NCBI GenBank assembly: GCA_003223065.1
Contig: QHXU01000142.1
Coordinates: 1,168-10,397 of the forward strand
Source: Acidobacteriota bacterium
GTDB lineage: Bacteria; Acidobacteriota; Terriglobia; Bryobacterales; Bryobacteraceae
Direction of reading: 5' to 3'
DNA length: 9,230 bases
Every line of letters begins with the position of its first letter. The first letter of the stretch is position 1. The position numbers and the translations under genes were made by a program. The notes under the pieces were generated by a model, which saw only the letters and a program-made list of their open reading frames with translations, had not been told where the DNA came from and did no database searches. Below, piece after piece: positions 1-5,921 of the stretch.

Positions 1-284
1 AGCAGCCACCGGTCCCACACGATCCACACCCGTTCCAGATGATGATCGTGGATGGCGGGGGTGAACCAGTCCATCTGACGGTACGCTGTCAAGGTGAAAG
101 CCAGCGGCGCGATGTCGCGGACAGGGGATTTGGTGCCCGCGAGGGCCCAGACGACCACGGCAACCGCACCCGCGACCACCCATGCTTTCCACGGAGCGAA
201 GTACCACGGCGCGATCAGTGCGACGTAAGTGAAATATACGATCAGGAGCCATTCGGAGGAGCGAGGACGGGGCACGTCCCTCAA
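1..284 (-). CDS. Integral membrane protein, probably PAP2-phosphatase-like (partial, C-terminus outside window)
   Basis: Only the first 94 codons are in the window; the frame is open to position 1. The visible part has two hydrophobic segments (about residues 12-29 and 33-49, counted from a TTG at 284). They are followed by a cytoplasm-like loop with an RDIAPL motif, then a stretch holding YRQMDWF and HHLERVWIVWDRWLL. That layout recalls the N-terminus of acidobacterial PAP2 (lipid phosphatase/undecaprenyl-diphosphatase-like) membrane proteins, but the catalytic KxxxxxxRP, PSGH and SRxxxxxHxxxD motifs would lie beyond the edge and cannot be checked. The start is uncertain. TTG at 284 leaves a 16-nt gap after the ankyrin gene, GTG at 275 has a GAGGG just upstream, and ATG at 329 would overlap the ankyrin gene by 29 nt. 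Either way it looks co-transcribed with the ankyrin gene. A membrane protein is secure; the family is a recollection. Confidence 0.5.
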   Translation of the reverse strand, partial: MRDVPRPRSSEWLLIVYFTYVALIAPWYFAPWKAWVVAGAVAVVVWALAGTKSPVRDIAPLAFTLTAYRQMDWFTPAIHDHHLERVWIVWDRWL

Positions 285-300
285 TTGTCCCGCGAAGCCT

Positions 301-837
301 CTACGGGCGTTCCACCATCCCAACCACATCCTTGCAGCCGCCCAACTTTGCCAGGCGTAATGCGGTAGCGCCGGCGTTGAGCCGCAGCGACGGGGTCTTC
401 TCGATCAGCGCCTTGACCGTCTCCGCCTGGCAGCGGCCGACGGTGAACCGGTCGATATCCGGCACGCCTCCCACAGCGGCATCGAGCGCTTCCGCGGTTG
501 GGGTCGCGCCGCGGTCCAGCAACAGCTTCACTATGTCGGCGTAGCCATACCCGGCGGCCATAACCAGCGCCGTCTGGTTGCCCGCCCGGGCGTTCAAATC
601 GGCGCCCGCGTCGAGCAAGACCCTAACCGAGCCGGCCTGATTCTTATGAATCGCATGCATCAGCGGCGTCCAATGGTTCACCCCGCCCCGGCCATTGGGG
701 TCTGCGCCGGAGGCCAGGAGTTCGGCCATTCGCGCCGTATCGCCTTCACGGGCCGCCCCGATTAGCGGGGAGAGCGGCGGCCCCATGGGGATGCAGCCCG
801 CCATAGCTAAGCAAACAAGAACGGTTGCCATTTTCAT
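301..837 (-). CDS. Ankyrin-repeat protein, putative lipoprotein (178 aa)
   Basis: The product starts with a short hydrophobic signal sequence (residues 3-14) ending in a lipobox-like AMAGC, so Cys15 is a candidate lipid-attachment site. The -3 residue is Met rather than the usual Leu, so plain export is also possible. Three ankyrin repeats follow: about residues 23-51 (AAREGDTARMAELLASGADPN), 55-85 (TPLMHAI...VLLDAGADLNAR) and 88-113 (TALVMAAGYGYADIVKLLLDRGA). The last 65 residues are helical and degenerate, possibly two worn repeats, and contain three cysteines. Ankyrin repeats bind other proteins, but nothing here names a partner. It is the first gene of a minus-strand unit with the membrane protein downstream. 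There is no Shine-Dalgarno sequence, and a strong promoter-like pair ends six bases before the ATG, pointing to a leaderless mRNA. The second ATG, at 831, would shorten the signal peptide by only two residues. Confidence 0.82.
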   Translation of the reverse strand: MKMATVLVCLAMAGCIPMGPPLSPLIGAAREGDTARMAELLASGADPNGRGGVNHWTPLMHAIHKNQAGSVRVLLDAGADLNARAGNQTALVMAAGYGYADIVKLLLDRGATPTAEALDAAVGGVPDIDRFTVGRCQAETVKALIEKTPSLRLNAGATALRLAKLGGCKDVVGMVERP

Positions 838-840
838 GGC
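827..840 (-). other. Small hairpin covering the ankyrin start codon
   Basis: On the minus strand GCCAT (840-836) and ATGGC (831-827) form a perfect 5-bp stem around a GAAA tetraloop. The stem-loop contains both in-frame ATGs of the ankyrin gene (837 and 831). It can form fully only if the mRNA begins at or upstream of 840. If transcription starts at 837, as the promoter suggests, most of the left arm is missing. It may be chance. Confidence 0.25.
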
Positions 841-843
841 CGA

Positions 844-872
844 ATTATACTTGAGTTACTCTATGCTGTAAA
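844..872 (-). promoter_or_regulatory. Sigma-70-type promoter for the ankyrin gene
   Basis: Reading the minus strand, TTTACA (872-867, five of six matches to TTGACA) is followed by a 17-bp spacer and a perfect TATAAT (849-844). Only six bases separate the -10 box from the ATG at 837, so the expected transcription start coincides with the start codon or lies a base or so from it. The site is in the 106-bp divergent gap between the ankyrin gene and the ECF sigma gene. The call rests on consensus match and spacing only. Confidence 0.62.
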
Positions 873-943
873 GTACTTTCCATTGGCTGGAAACCGCCCT
901 GCCTTTAGCTAACCGCCTCATATGGTTGCAGTCTAAAGGGTGA

Positions 944-1531
944 ATGGAAGACACCGACAGCGTTGCTGTAGCCCGGGTCAAAGCGGGCGATGGCGATGCT
1001 TACCGGGTGCTGGTGGACCGGCACAGCCGCAGTGTTTTCCGGCTGGCATATCGAATGACTGGCAACCAACAAGACGCCGAGGATGTCGTGCAGGAAACTT
1101 TTATGCGGGCCTACCGCCAGCTTCACCGCTGGGAGGCGCGCTCGAGTTTCAGCACCTGGCTTTACCGGATCGCGGCAAACTATTCGCTCGACCTGGTCCG
1201 GGCGCGGAAACGTCACGCCGAGACGGCCATCGACGAAACGCCGGCGAACCAGGGAGCGCCTGACGATGCCATCCACGCGCTGCCGGCCTCATCGCCCGGG
1301 CCCGATCGCCTGCTGTTCAGCGATCAGGTGCAGAAGTGCGTCGCTAGCACGCTCGACGAGTTGAGCCAGCAGGAAAGGACCGCTTTCGTTCTGCGGCATT
1401 TCGAAGGCCAGTCAATCGAAGAAATCAGCGCGGCGCTCGGCCTATCCGCCAACGCCGCCAAGCACAGCATTTTCCGCGCGGTGCAGAAACTCCGCCGCGC
1501 GCTTGAACCCATGGTGAGTCACGCGTTATGA
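944..1531 (+). CDS. RNA polymerase ECF-type sigma factor (195 aa)
   Basis: This is a group 4 (extracytoplasmic function) sigma factor, which directs RNA polymerase to a dedicated promoter set. Region 2 spans about residues 20-90, with the core-binding helix DAEDVVQETFMRAY (44-57) and the -10-recognition stretch around FSTWLYRIAANYSLDLVR (69-86). A linker rich in Ala, Pro and Asp (92-120) leads to region 4 (about 133-187), with the helix-turn-helix SIEEISAALGLSANAAKHSIFRAVQKL that reads the -35 element. There is no sigma 1.1 or region 3, as expected for this class. The start is fixed by an in-frame TGA immediately before the ATG, with a GGGTGA Shine-Dalgarno-like stretch at 938-943. The gene overlaps the next one by ATGA, the usual sigma/anti-sigma arrangement. 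The 106-bp upstream gap shows no convincing plus-strand promoter, so autoregulation cannot be read off the sequence. Confidence 0.95.
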   Translation: MEDTDSVAVARVKAGDGDAYRVLVDRHSRSVFRLAYRMTGNQQDAEDVVQETFMRAYRQLHRWEARSSFSTWLYRIAANYSLDLVRARKRHAETAIDETPANQGAPDDAIHALPASSPGPDRLLFSDQVQKCVASTLDELSQQERTAFVLRHFEGQSIEEISAALGLSANAAKHSIFRAVQKLRRALEPMVSHAL

Positions 1532-2298
1532 ACGTCCCAACTGAAAATCACCTTACGGAAGAGCAGCTTGTCCTGTATTACTACAGCGAAGCCTCGGAAA
1601 CGGCAGGCGTCGAAGAACATCTCGGCGCCTGCGAATCCTGCCGCAAGGCCTATCATTCTCTGCAAAGGGTGCTCAACTCCGTCGACAGCTTACCCGTGCC
1701 CGACCTTTCCGCCGATTATGAGACGCGCCTGTGGAGCGCGCTCGATGCGCGCCTGGGCCGGAGAAAATCGTTCGCTGCTCGCTGGCTGTTGTGGAAACCG
1801 CTGGTGATCGCGGCGTCGATGGCGGTACTGATCATCGCGGCGTTTCTCACCGGACGCACCTTGGAAAGGCCGTCCAACCAGCAGAAGAGCGTCGCCGATT
1901 CGGGAATCCGGGAGCGAGTATTGCTGGTCGCGGTTGGCGATCATCTCGAACGCAGCCAGATGGTTCTAGTGGAGCTGGCGAACGCCGGCGCGCCGGCCAC
2001 GGGCCACCTGGATATCTCTTACGAGCAGCGCACCGCCGAGGATTTACTGGAGGCCAACCGCCTCTATCGCCAGACCGCGGCGAGCGCCGGGGACTTCCCG
2101 ACCGCAACGCTGCTCGAAGATCTGGAACGGGTGTTGCTGGAAATTGCGCACAGCCCTTCGACTGTCTCGGCAAAGCAGTTGGAGGATTTGCGTAAGCAGA
2201 TCGAAGACAAGGGGATTCTGTTCAAAGTAAAGATATTTGGGTCGCAGGTGGAACAGCGCGAAGCGGCGCCGTCCAAAGCCGGCGCAGCCAGCCTGTAA
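1528..2298 (+). CDS. Zinc-finger membrane anti-sigma-like protein (256 aa)
   Basis: The N-terminal cytoplasmic part looks like a zf-HC2/ZAS anti-sigma domain. LTEEQLVLYYYSE (9-21) is followed by the zinc-ligand pattern H31-x3-C35-x2-C38. A single transmembrane helix spans about residues 91-109. The C-terminal 145 residues should lie outside the cytoplasmic membrane. They are mostly helical, with a notable stretch RERVLLVAVGDHLERSQMVLVEL and a second helical hairpin near 170-225. By analogy with known ZAS proteins it would hold the ECF sigma factor inactive until an envelope signal arrives. Position supports this: its ATG overlaps the sigma stop as ATGA, with GGTGA at 1513-1517 upstream. The long outer domain is larger than in minimal anti-sigma factors, so it may sense the signal itself or contact the secreted HEAT proteins encoded next. 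Partner and signal are inferred, not seen. Confidence 0.85.
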   Translation: MNVPTENHLTEEQLVLYYYSEASETAGVEEHLGACESCRKAYHSLQRVLNSVDSLPVPDLSADYETRLWSALDARLGRRKSFAARWLLWKPLVIAASMAVLIIAAFLTGRTLERPSNQQKSVADSGIRERVLLVAVGDHLERSQMVLVELANAGAPATGHLDISYEQRTAEDLLEANRLYRQTAASAGDFPTATLLEDLERVLLEIAHSPSTVSAKQLEDLRKQIEDKGILFKVKIFGSQVEQREAAPSKAGAASL

Positions 2299-2307
2299 TG
2301 GCGAATG

Positions 2308-2312
2308 AAGGA
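2308..2312 (+). promoter_or_regulatory. Ribosome binding site that sets the start of the TPR/HEAT gene
   Basis: AAGGA lies seven bases before the ATG at 2320. The earlier in-frame ATG at 2305 has no comparable site and would add five residues (MKEQN) in front of a normal signal peptide. The 2320 start is therefore preferred. Confidence 0.75.
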
Positions 2313-2319
2313 ACAAAAT

Positions 2320-3774
2320 ATGAAACCATTCCGTAGAACTTTAGTAATCAGTGTTATGGGAACGGCCGCAATCATGGCGCCCTTGGCGGCACAATCGGGT
2401 CCCGACCCGCTGTTTCTCGAGCGTTTCGAGCGCTTGAATAAGGCGCTGGAGAAGATCCCGCTCGACATGCGCCTGGATTTGGACTTGGACCTCGACGGCG
2501 TGACCATGGCGCTGTCTCATCCACTGTTCGGCCTCGCATTCCAGCAACCCGATCGCGAGCGCGAGCTGGAACGCGCCCGCCAGGCCGCCGAGCGCGCCCG
2601 CGAGTCCACCGAACGGGCCCGCGATGCGGCCGAGCGCGTCCGCGACGCCGAGAGCCGCAACAACGACTACTATCGTGCCGGCGCGGAGGCGCTCGACAAC
2701 CGCAACTATGAGAAAGCGATCAAGTACTTCGATCGCGTCATCGAGAACAAGTCGCCGCGCGCCGACGGCGCCTACTACTGGAAGGCGTACGCGCTGAACA
2801 AAATGGGCAAGCGCGACGAGGCGCTGGCCGCCTTGGCCGAAGTCCCGAAGCAGTTCCCGCAGAGCCGCTGGCTAAATGATGCCAAGGCGCTCCAGGTGGA
2901 AGTGCAGCAGGTTACCGGCGCGGGCGTCTCTCCGGAGAGCCAGACCGATGAGGAGCTGAAGCTGTACGCGATCAACGCCCTTGTCGATTCAGACCCGGAG
3001 CGAGCCATTCCTCTGTTGGAAAAGCTGCTCAACGATTCCAAGAATCCGCCCCGGCTCAAGGAGCGCGCGCTGTTCGTGCTCGCGAGGAGCCGCAGCGACA
3101 AGGCGCAGGAGATCGTGGGGCGGTACGCCAAGGGCGGTTCCAATCCCGATCTGCAGTTGCGCGCCGTCGAGTACCTCGGGCAGTTCCGTTCCAAAGAAAG
3201 CCAGAAGACGCTGGCGGACGCGTATGCCAGCGTCAATGACGTGAACGTGAAGCGGGCGATCCTGCGCAGCTTTATGATGTCGCGCGATACGGAGCACCTA
3301 CTCAACGCCGCCAAGAGCGAGTCCAACGCCGACCTGCGGCGCGACGCGATCCACCAACTTGGCCTGATGCGCGCGCAGGGCGAGCTCGCGCAGCTCTATG
3401 CGACTGAAACCAACTTTGACTTGAAGGACGCTATCATCCAGGCGCTATTTCTGAGCCAGGACACGGACAAGCTGCTCGAGATCGCCAAGAACGAAAAGGA
3501 CAGCCGCTTGCGCCTCGCCGCCATCCACCGGATGGGGCTGATCCGCAGAGACAAGTCGCCCGATGCGCTGGCGTCGCTCTATGCGCCCGAATCCGACAAG
3601 ACCGTCAAGGCGGAGATACTGCAAGCGCTGTGGCTGCAGGGCTCGGCCAAGCAGATCGCCGACCTGGCCCGCAAGGAAACCGATCCCGAGCTAAAGAAGA
3701 TGGCCGTCCAGAAGCTAAGCATGATGAAGTCCAAGGACGCTACCGACTTCCTGATGGAGCTGTTGAACAAATGA
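2320..3774 (+). CDS. Secreted coiled-coil/TPR/HEAT-repeat protein (484 aa)
   Basis: The start at 2320 gives a clean signal peptide: MKPFRR, a hydrophobic core, then PLAAQ, with cleavage expected near residues 24-25. The mature protein is modular. It has an alternating Leu-Asp strand LDLDLDLDG (52-60), an Arg/Glu coiled coil of four heptads (84-111), a TPR-like pair around YYRAGAEALDNRNYEKAIKYFDRVI and AYYWKAYALNKMGKRDEALAAL (117-172), and a HEAT solenoid from about residue 205 to the end. Within the solenoid, paired repeats recur every 58-62 residues, starting near codons at 3112, 3298, 3472 and 3655. No catalytic motif is visible, so a protein-binding scaffold or sensor in the periplasm is the natural reading. 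It lies 21 nt after the anti-sigma gene, and its stop overlaps the next start as ATGA. Similar HEAT proteins beside ECF sigma/anti-sigma pairs are, from memory, common in Acidobacteriota; none has a function I can name. Confidence 0.85.
   Translation: MKPFRRTLVISVMGTAAIMAPLAAQSGPDPLFLERFERLNKALEKIPLDMRLDLDLDLDGVTMALSHPLFGLAFQQPDRERELERARQAAERARESTERARDAAERVRDAESRNNDYYRAGAEALDNRNYEKAIKYFDRVIENKSPRADGAYYWKAYALNKMGKRDEALAALAEVPKQFPQSRWLNDAKALQVEVQQVTGAGVSPESQTDEELKLYAINALVDSDPERAIPLLEKLLNDSKNPPRLKERALFVLARSRSDKAQEIVGRYAKGGSNPDLQLRAVEYLGQFRSKESQKTLADAYASVNDVNVKRAILRSFMMSRDTEHLLNAAKSESNADLRRDAIHQLGLMRAQGELAQLYATETNFDLKDAIIQALFLSQDTDKLLEIAKNEKDSRLRLAAIHRMGLIRRDKSPDALASLYAPESDKTVKAEILQALWLQGSAKQIADLARKETDPELKKMAVQKLSMMKSKDATDFLMELLNK
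2569..2652 (+). repeat. Four tandem 21-bp units encoding a heptad coiled coil
   Basis: Four consecutive 21-bp units encode ERARQAA, ERAREST, ERARDAA and ERVRDAE. The units share a GA(A/G)CG(C/G)G-type opening and differ mainly in the last three codons, so they look like an in-frame tandem duplication that has since drifted. In the protein they form one charged helix linking the N-terminal acidic strand to the TPR section. Confidence 0.7.
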
Positions 3775-4826
3775 CGCGCGCTGCGTTCGCGCTCCTTGCC
3801 GCTGCGACTCTCTACGCCCAGCCGAGGCTGCAGAACGCGCGTCTTGAAACACGCGCCGTTTCGGGATCACTCGAATCGACCTTTCGCGCGATCGTCAACG
3901 CGCAATCCGGACCAGCCTGGATTGCGTATGCTGCGCCGCTGATTCCGGGTGAGCACAATATGTGCTGCTGGAACTCGAATGTCCAGTGTCCAGGCTGCAC
4001 TTTGGAGCCCCAGACGAACCCGGTCAATTTCCCGCCCAACCCGAATGCGACGGTGCGGCTGGAGGGGGCATCGGAATTTTTCGTCTTCTGCCGCGTCGAA
4101 AACAAGCAGGTGGACAAGATCCGTTCTTTCTCGGTCGATTGCGCGGTTGACGCGGGCGGCCTCCCTTTCTACTGGTTGACCGGGGCGAACCCGGCCCAAA
4201 GCATCTCGCTCCTCGAATCGCTGATCCCCACTTCGGAAACAAGAACAGAGCGGAGGCTCGTCAACGGCGCTATTTCGGCAATCGCCCTACACCGCGATCC
4301 GGCTGCGGACGCCACGCTCGACCGTTTGCTCGCGTCCACGCGGCCCGAAGAAACGCGCCGCCAGGCCGCTTTCTGGCTCGGCAACGCGCGAGGCCGCCAC
4401 GGCTATGAATCACTGCTCCGTGTACTGCGCGATGATCCGAGCGACCGTGTCCGCGAGCATGCTGTTTTTGCGCTCACGCAAAGCAAGGAGCCGGAGGCGG
4501 TGACCGTCATCGCGCGTGTGGCACGCGACGATAAATCCATTCGCGTTCGCGGCCAGGCGCTGTTCTGGCTGGCGCAGAGGGCCGGCCGCCAAATCTCCGA
4601 GGAAGCGATCCGCAACGCTATCGACCAGGACCCGGAAACCGAGGTTAAAAAGAAAGCTGTGTTCGCGCTTACTCAGATTCCCAACGGCGACGGCGTCCCG
4701 CTGCTCATCGACGTGGCGCGCAACAATCGCAATGCCGTGGTGCGCAAGCAGGCCATGTTCTGGTTGGGCCAGTCGAAGGACCCGCGCGCCATTAAGTTTT
4801 TCGAAGATGTACTCGCAACGAGGTGA
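3771..4826 (+). CDS. Secreted Cys-rich plus HEAT-repeat protein (351 aa)
   Basis: The start chosen is the ATG at 3771, which overlaps the previous stop as ATGA and gives a signal peptide (MTRAAFALLAAATLYAQ, cleavage near 16-17). The frame is open further upstream, but an earlier start would bury the signal peptide and overlap the previous gene by more than 100 bp. Residues 20-150 form an N-terminal domain with six cysteines (65, 66, 73, 76, 107, 124), including CCW...CPGC. This suggests disulfides or a metal site in an exported protein. Residues 163-351 are HEAT repeats with a very regular core: FWL, FAL, FWL, FAL, FWL beginning at 201, 233, 265, 298 and 330. GGAG at 3756-3759 may serve as ribosome binding site. 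No enzyme motif is seen. Together with the preceding gene it gives two different exported solenoid proteins in one sigma operon, which suggests they act together. Confidence 0.83.
   Translation: MTRAAFALLAAATLYAQPRLQNARLETRAVSGSLESTFRAIVNAQSGPAWIAYAAPLIPGEHNMCCWNSNVQCPGCTLEPQTNPVNFPPNPNATVRLEGASEFFVFCRVENKQVDKIRSFSVDCAVDAGGLPFYWLTGANPAQSISLLESLIPTSETRTERRLVNGAISAIALHRDPAADATLDRLLASTRPEETRRQAAFWLGNARGRHGYESLLRVLRDDPSDRVREHAVFALTQSKEPEAVTVIARVARDDKSIRVRGQALFWLAQRAGRQISEEAIRNAIDQDPETEVKKKAVFALTQIPNGDGVPLLIDVARNNRNAVVRKQAMFWLGQSKDPRAIKFFEDVLATR
4821..4826 (+). promoter_or_regulatory. Ribosome binding site of the ABC ATPase gene, overlapping the upstream stop
   Basis: AGGTGA, preceded by CG, sits four bases before the ATG at 4831. 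Its TGA is the stop codon of the preceding HEAT gene. A ribosome finishing that gene would therefore be placed at the ATPase start, which argues for translational coupling and for this start over the open in-frame extension back to 4516. Confidence 0.75.
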
Positions 4827-4830
4827 TTTA

Positions 4831-5541
4831 ATGACGTCCCACGAACCCCGCCAACTCATCCATCTCGAATCCGTGTCGAAGGTGTTCTACACGGAAGACA
4901 TGGAAACCCACGCGCTCGTAAACGTCCATCTGGACATCAACCAAGGTGAATATATTTCGATTTCAGGCCCATCCGGTTGCGGAAAATCGACGCTTCTGGC
5001 AATTCTTGGCCTGCTCGATTCGCCGACCGAGGGCGCTTACGTGCTGAACGGGAAGCCGGTCCAACGGCTGAAGCTGAGCGATCGGGCCCGCATCCGGAAT
5101 CGCGAAATCGGCTTTATTTTTCAGGCGTTCAATCTCATCGGCGATCTCACGGTTTACGAGAATGTCGAATTGCCGCTCACTTATCGCGGCATGCCCGGAT
5201 CGGAGCGCAAGCAGAGGGTGCGCGAGGCGCTGGAGCGCGTGGGCATGGGACATCGCGTCAAGCACTATCCTTCGCAGCTCTCCGGGGGCCAGCAGCAGCG
5301 TGTGGCCGTGGCCCGCGCGCTGGGCGGCGATCCATCCATTCTGCTCGCCGATGAGCCCACCGGGAACCTCGATTCCGCAAACGGCGAGGCGGTGATGGAT
5401 CTGCTCTCTCAACTGCACCGCTCGGGCGCGACCATCTGCATGGTGACGCACGATCCTCGTTACGCCCGCTGCGCCGACCGGAACATCCACCTGTTCGACG
5501 GCCGCGTCGTCGAAGAGAGCACGCAGACTGCTCCGGCGTAA
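4831..5541 (+). CDS. ABC transporter ATP-binding protein, LolD/MacB family (236 aa)
   Basis: All parts of an ABC nucleotide-binding domain are present and intact: Walker A GPSGCGKST (46-54), Q-loop FIFQAFNLI (Q98), signature LSGGQQQRVAVARAL (150-164), Walker B ILLADE (170-175), D-loop GNLD (178-181) and switch histidine H207 in MVTHD. The TYENVELPL-type stretch after the Q-loop and the LADEPTGNLDS sequence place it with the LolD/MacB/FtsE-like group. These ATPases drive mechanotransmission across the envelope (lipoprotein release, peptide efflux) with FtsX/MacB-type permeases. At 236 residues it is a normal single-domain subunit. The in-frame open stretch before 4831 is discarded because the ribosome binding site at 4821 fits this start. 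No permease gene lies in the window, and a terminator follows 10 nt after the stop, so its membrane partner must be encoded elsewhere. Confidence 0.93.
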   Translation: MTSHEPRQLIHLESVSKVFYTEDMETHALVNVHLDINQGEYISISGPSGCGKSTLLAILGLLDSPTEGAYVLNGKPVQRLKLSDRARIRNREIGFIFQAFNLIGDLTVYENVELPLTYRGMPGSERKQRVREALERVGMGHRVKHYPSQLSGGQQQRVAVARALGGDPSILLADEPTGNLDSANGEAVMDLLSQLHRSGATICMVTHDPRYARCADRNIHLFDGRVVEESTQTAPA

Positions 5542-5551
5542 CCGAAGCCCG

Positions 5552-5580
5552 GCATCGTCTTCTTAGAGACGATGCTTTTT
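5552..5580 (+). terminator. Rho-independent terminator of the sigma-factor operon
   Basis: A perfect 9-bp stem (GCATCGTCT at 5552-5560 with AGACGATGC at 5567-5575) closes a 6-nt loop and is followed at once by five T residues. It begins 10 nt after the ATPase stop codon. There is no A-run before the stem, so it should act mainly on the plus strand. Confidence 0.88.
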
Positions 5581-5598
5581 CGATATTCTTTCGAAGGG

Positions 5599-5615
5599 AA
5601 AACGCGACAATCGCG
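5599..5615 (-). terminator. Candidate terminator for the minus-strand cluster
   Basis: On the minus strand CGCGA (5615-5611) pairs with TCGCG (5607-5603) around a 3-nt loop and is followed by TTTT (5602-5599). It lies 35 nt past the stop of the small membrane protein gene, where a terminator is expected. The stem is only five pairs and the T-run only four, so the call is weak. Confidence 0.38.
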
Positions 5616-5650
5616 GCGTGATGCCGGGCGCGTTCCGGGTCCCGCGGCCC

Positions 5651-5851
5651 CTACACTCCGCCGAGCCGGCGCACCACCAAGAACGGCAGCATGACGATCG
5701 CCCACACCAGGTGCAGCGCGCCGCCCACGGCGATCCCGACCAGCCGGAACGGCAGCAGCAGTAGCCATACGATCGGATAAATCAGCAGCGCCGCGATGGC
5801 CAGAGGCCAGCACAGCACGAAGAGGATGCACCACAGCAGAAAGGTGAACAT
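5651..5851 (-). CDS. Small two-helix membrane protein (66 aa), function unknown
   Basis: The product is almost entirely hydrophobic. A long first segment (about residues 2-33, broken by Pro16 and Pro26) and a second one (about 37-60) are separated by PFR (34-36), and the tail is basic (RRLGG). It has no charged residue other than Arg36, Arg61 and Arg62, and no signal-peptide cleavage site, so it should be a hairpin in the cytoplasmic membrane. The ATG at 5851 is preferred because a purine-rich GGGGGA lies five bases upstream. The longer frame back to 6082 reads through the MBL gene and has a low-complexity, shadow-like composition there. It sits 70 nt after the MBL hydrolase gene on the same strand and may share its transcript. 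I recall similar small proteins from Acidobacteriota but cannot assign a family. Confidence 0.68.
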   Translation of the reverse strand: MFTFLLWCILFVLCWPLAIAALLIYPIVWLLLLPFRLVGIAVGGALHLVWAIVMLPFLVVRRLGGV

Positions 5852-5921
5852 CGCGGTCCCCCAAATCAGATACGACGAGCGCGTTCCGGAAGTTTCAATA
5901 TAATACGCGGGGATAATGCCG

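Noticed and set aside
39..368. 109-codon plus-strand open frame at the left edge
   Set aside because: The minus strand of the same stretch encodes a coherent two-helix membrane protein, while this frame has no domain and a shadow-like composition.
838..943. ECF-type autoregulatory promoter for the sigma gene (GGAAAC near 889)
   Set aside because: A GGAA-like box is present, but no convincing -10 partner follows at the proper distance, so no site is called.
2775..3326. 183-codon open frame on the minus strand
   Set aside because: Antisense to the TPR/HEAT gene. Its Ser/Leu/Arg-rich composition is what reverse-complemented HEAT codons give.
3630..3770. 47-codon extension of the Cys-rich HEAT protein
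   Set aside because: It would place the signal peptide internally and overlap the preceding gene. The ATGA junction at 3771 is the natural start.
4516..4830. 105-codon N-terminal extension of the ABC ATPase
   Set aside because: It overlaps the HEAT gene in another frame, is Arg/Ser-rich shadow sequence, and the AGGTGA at 4821 fits the 4831 start.
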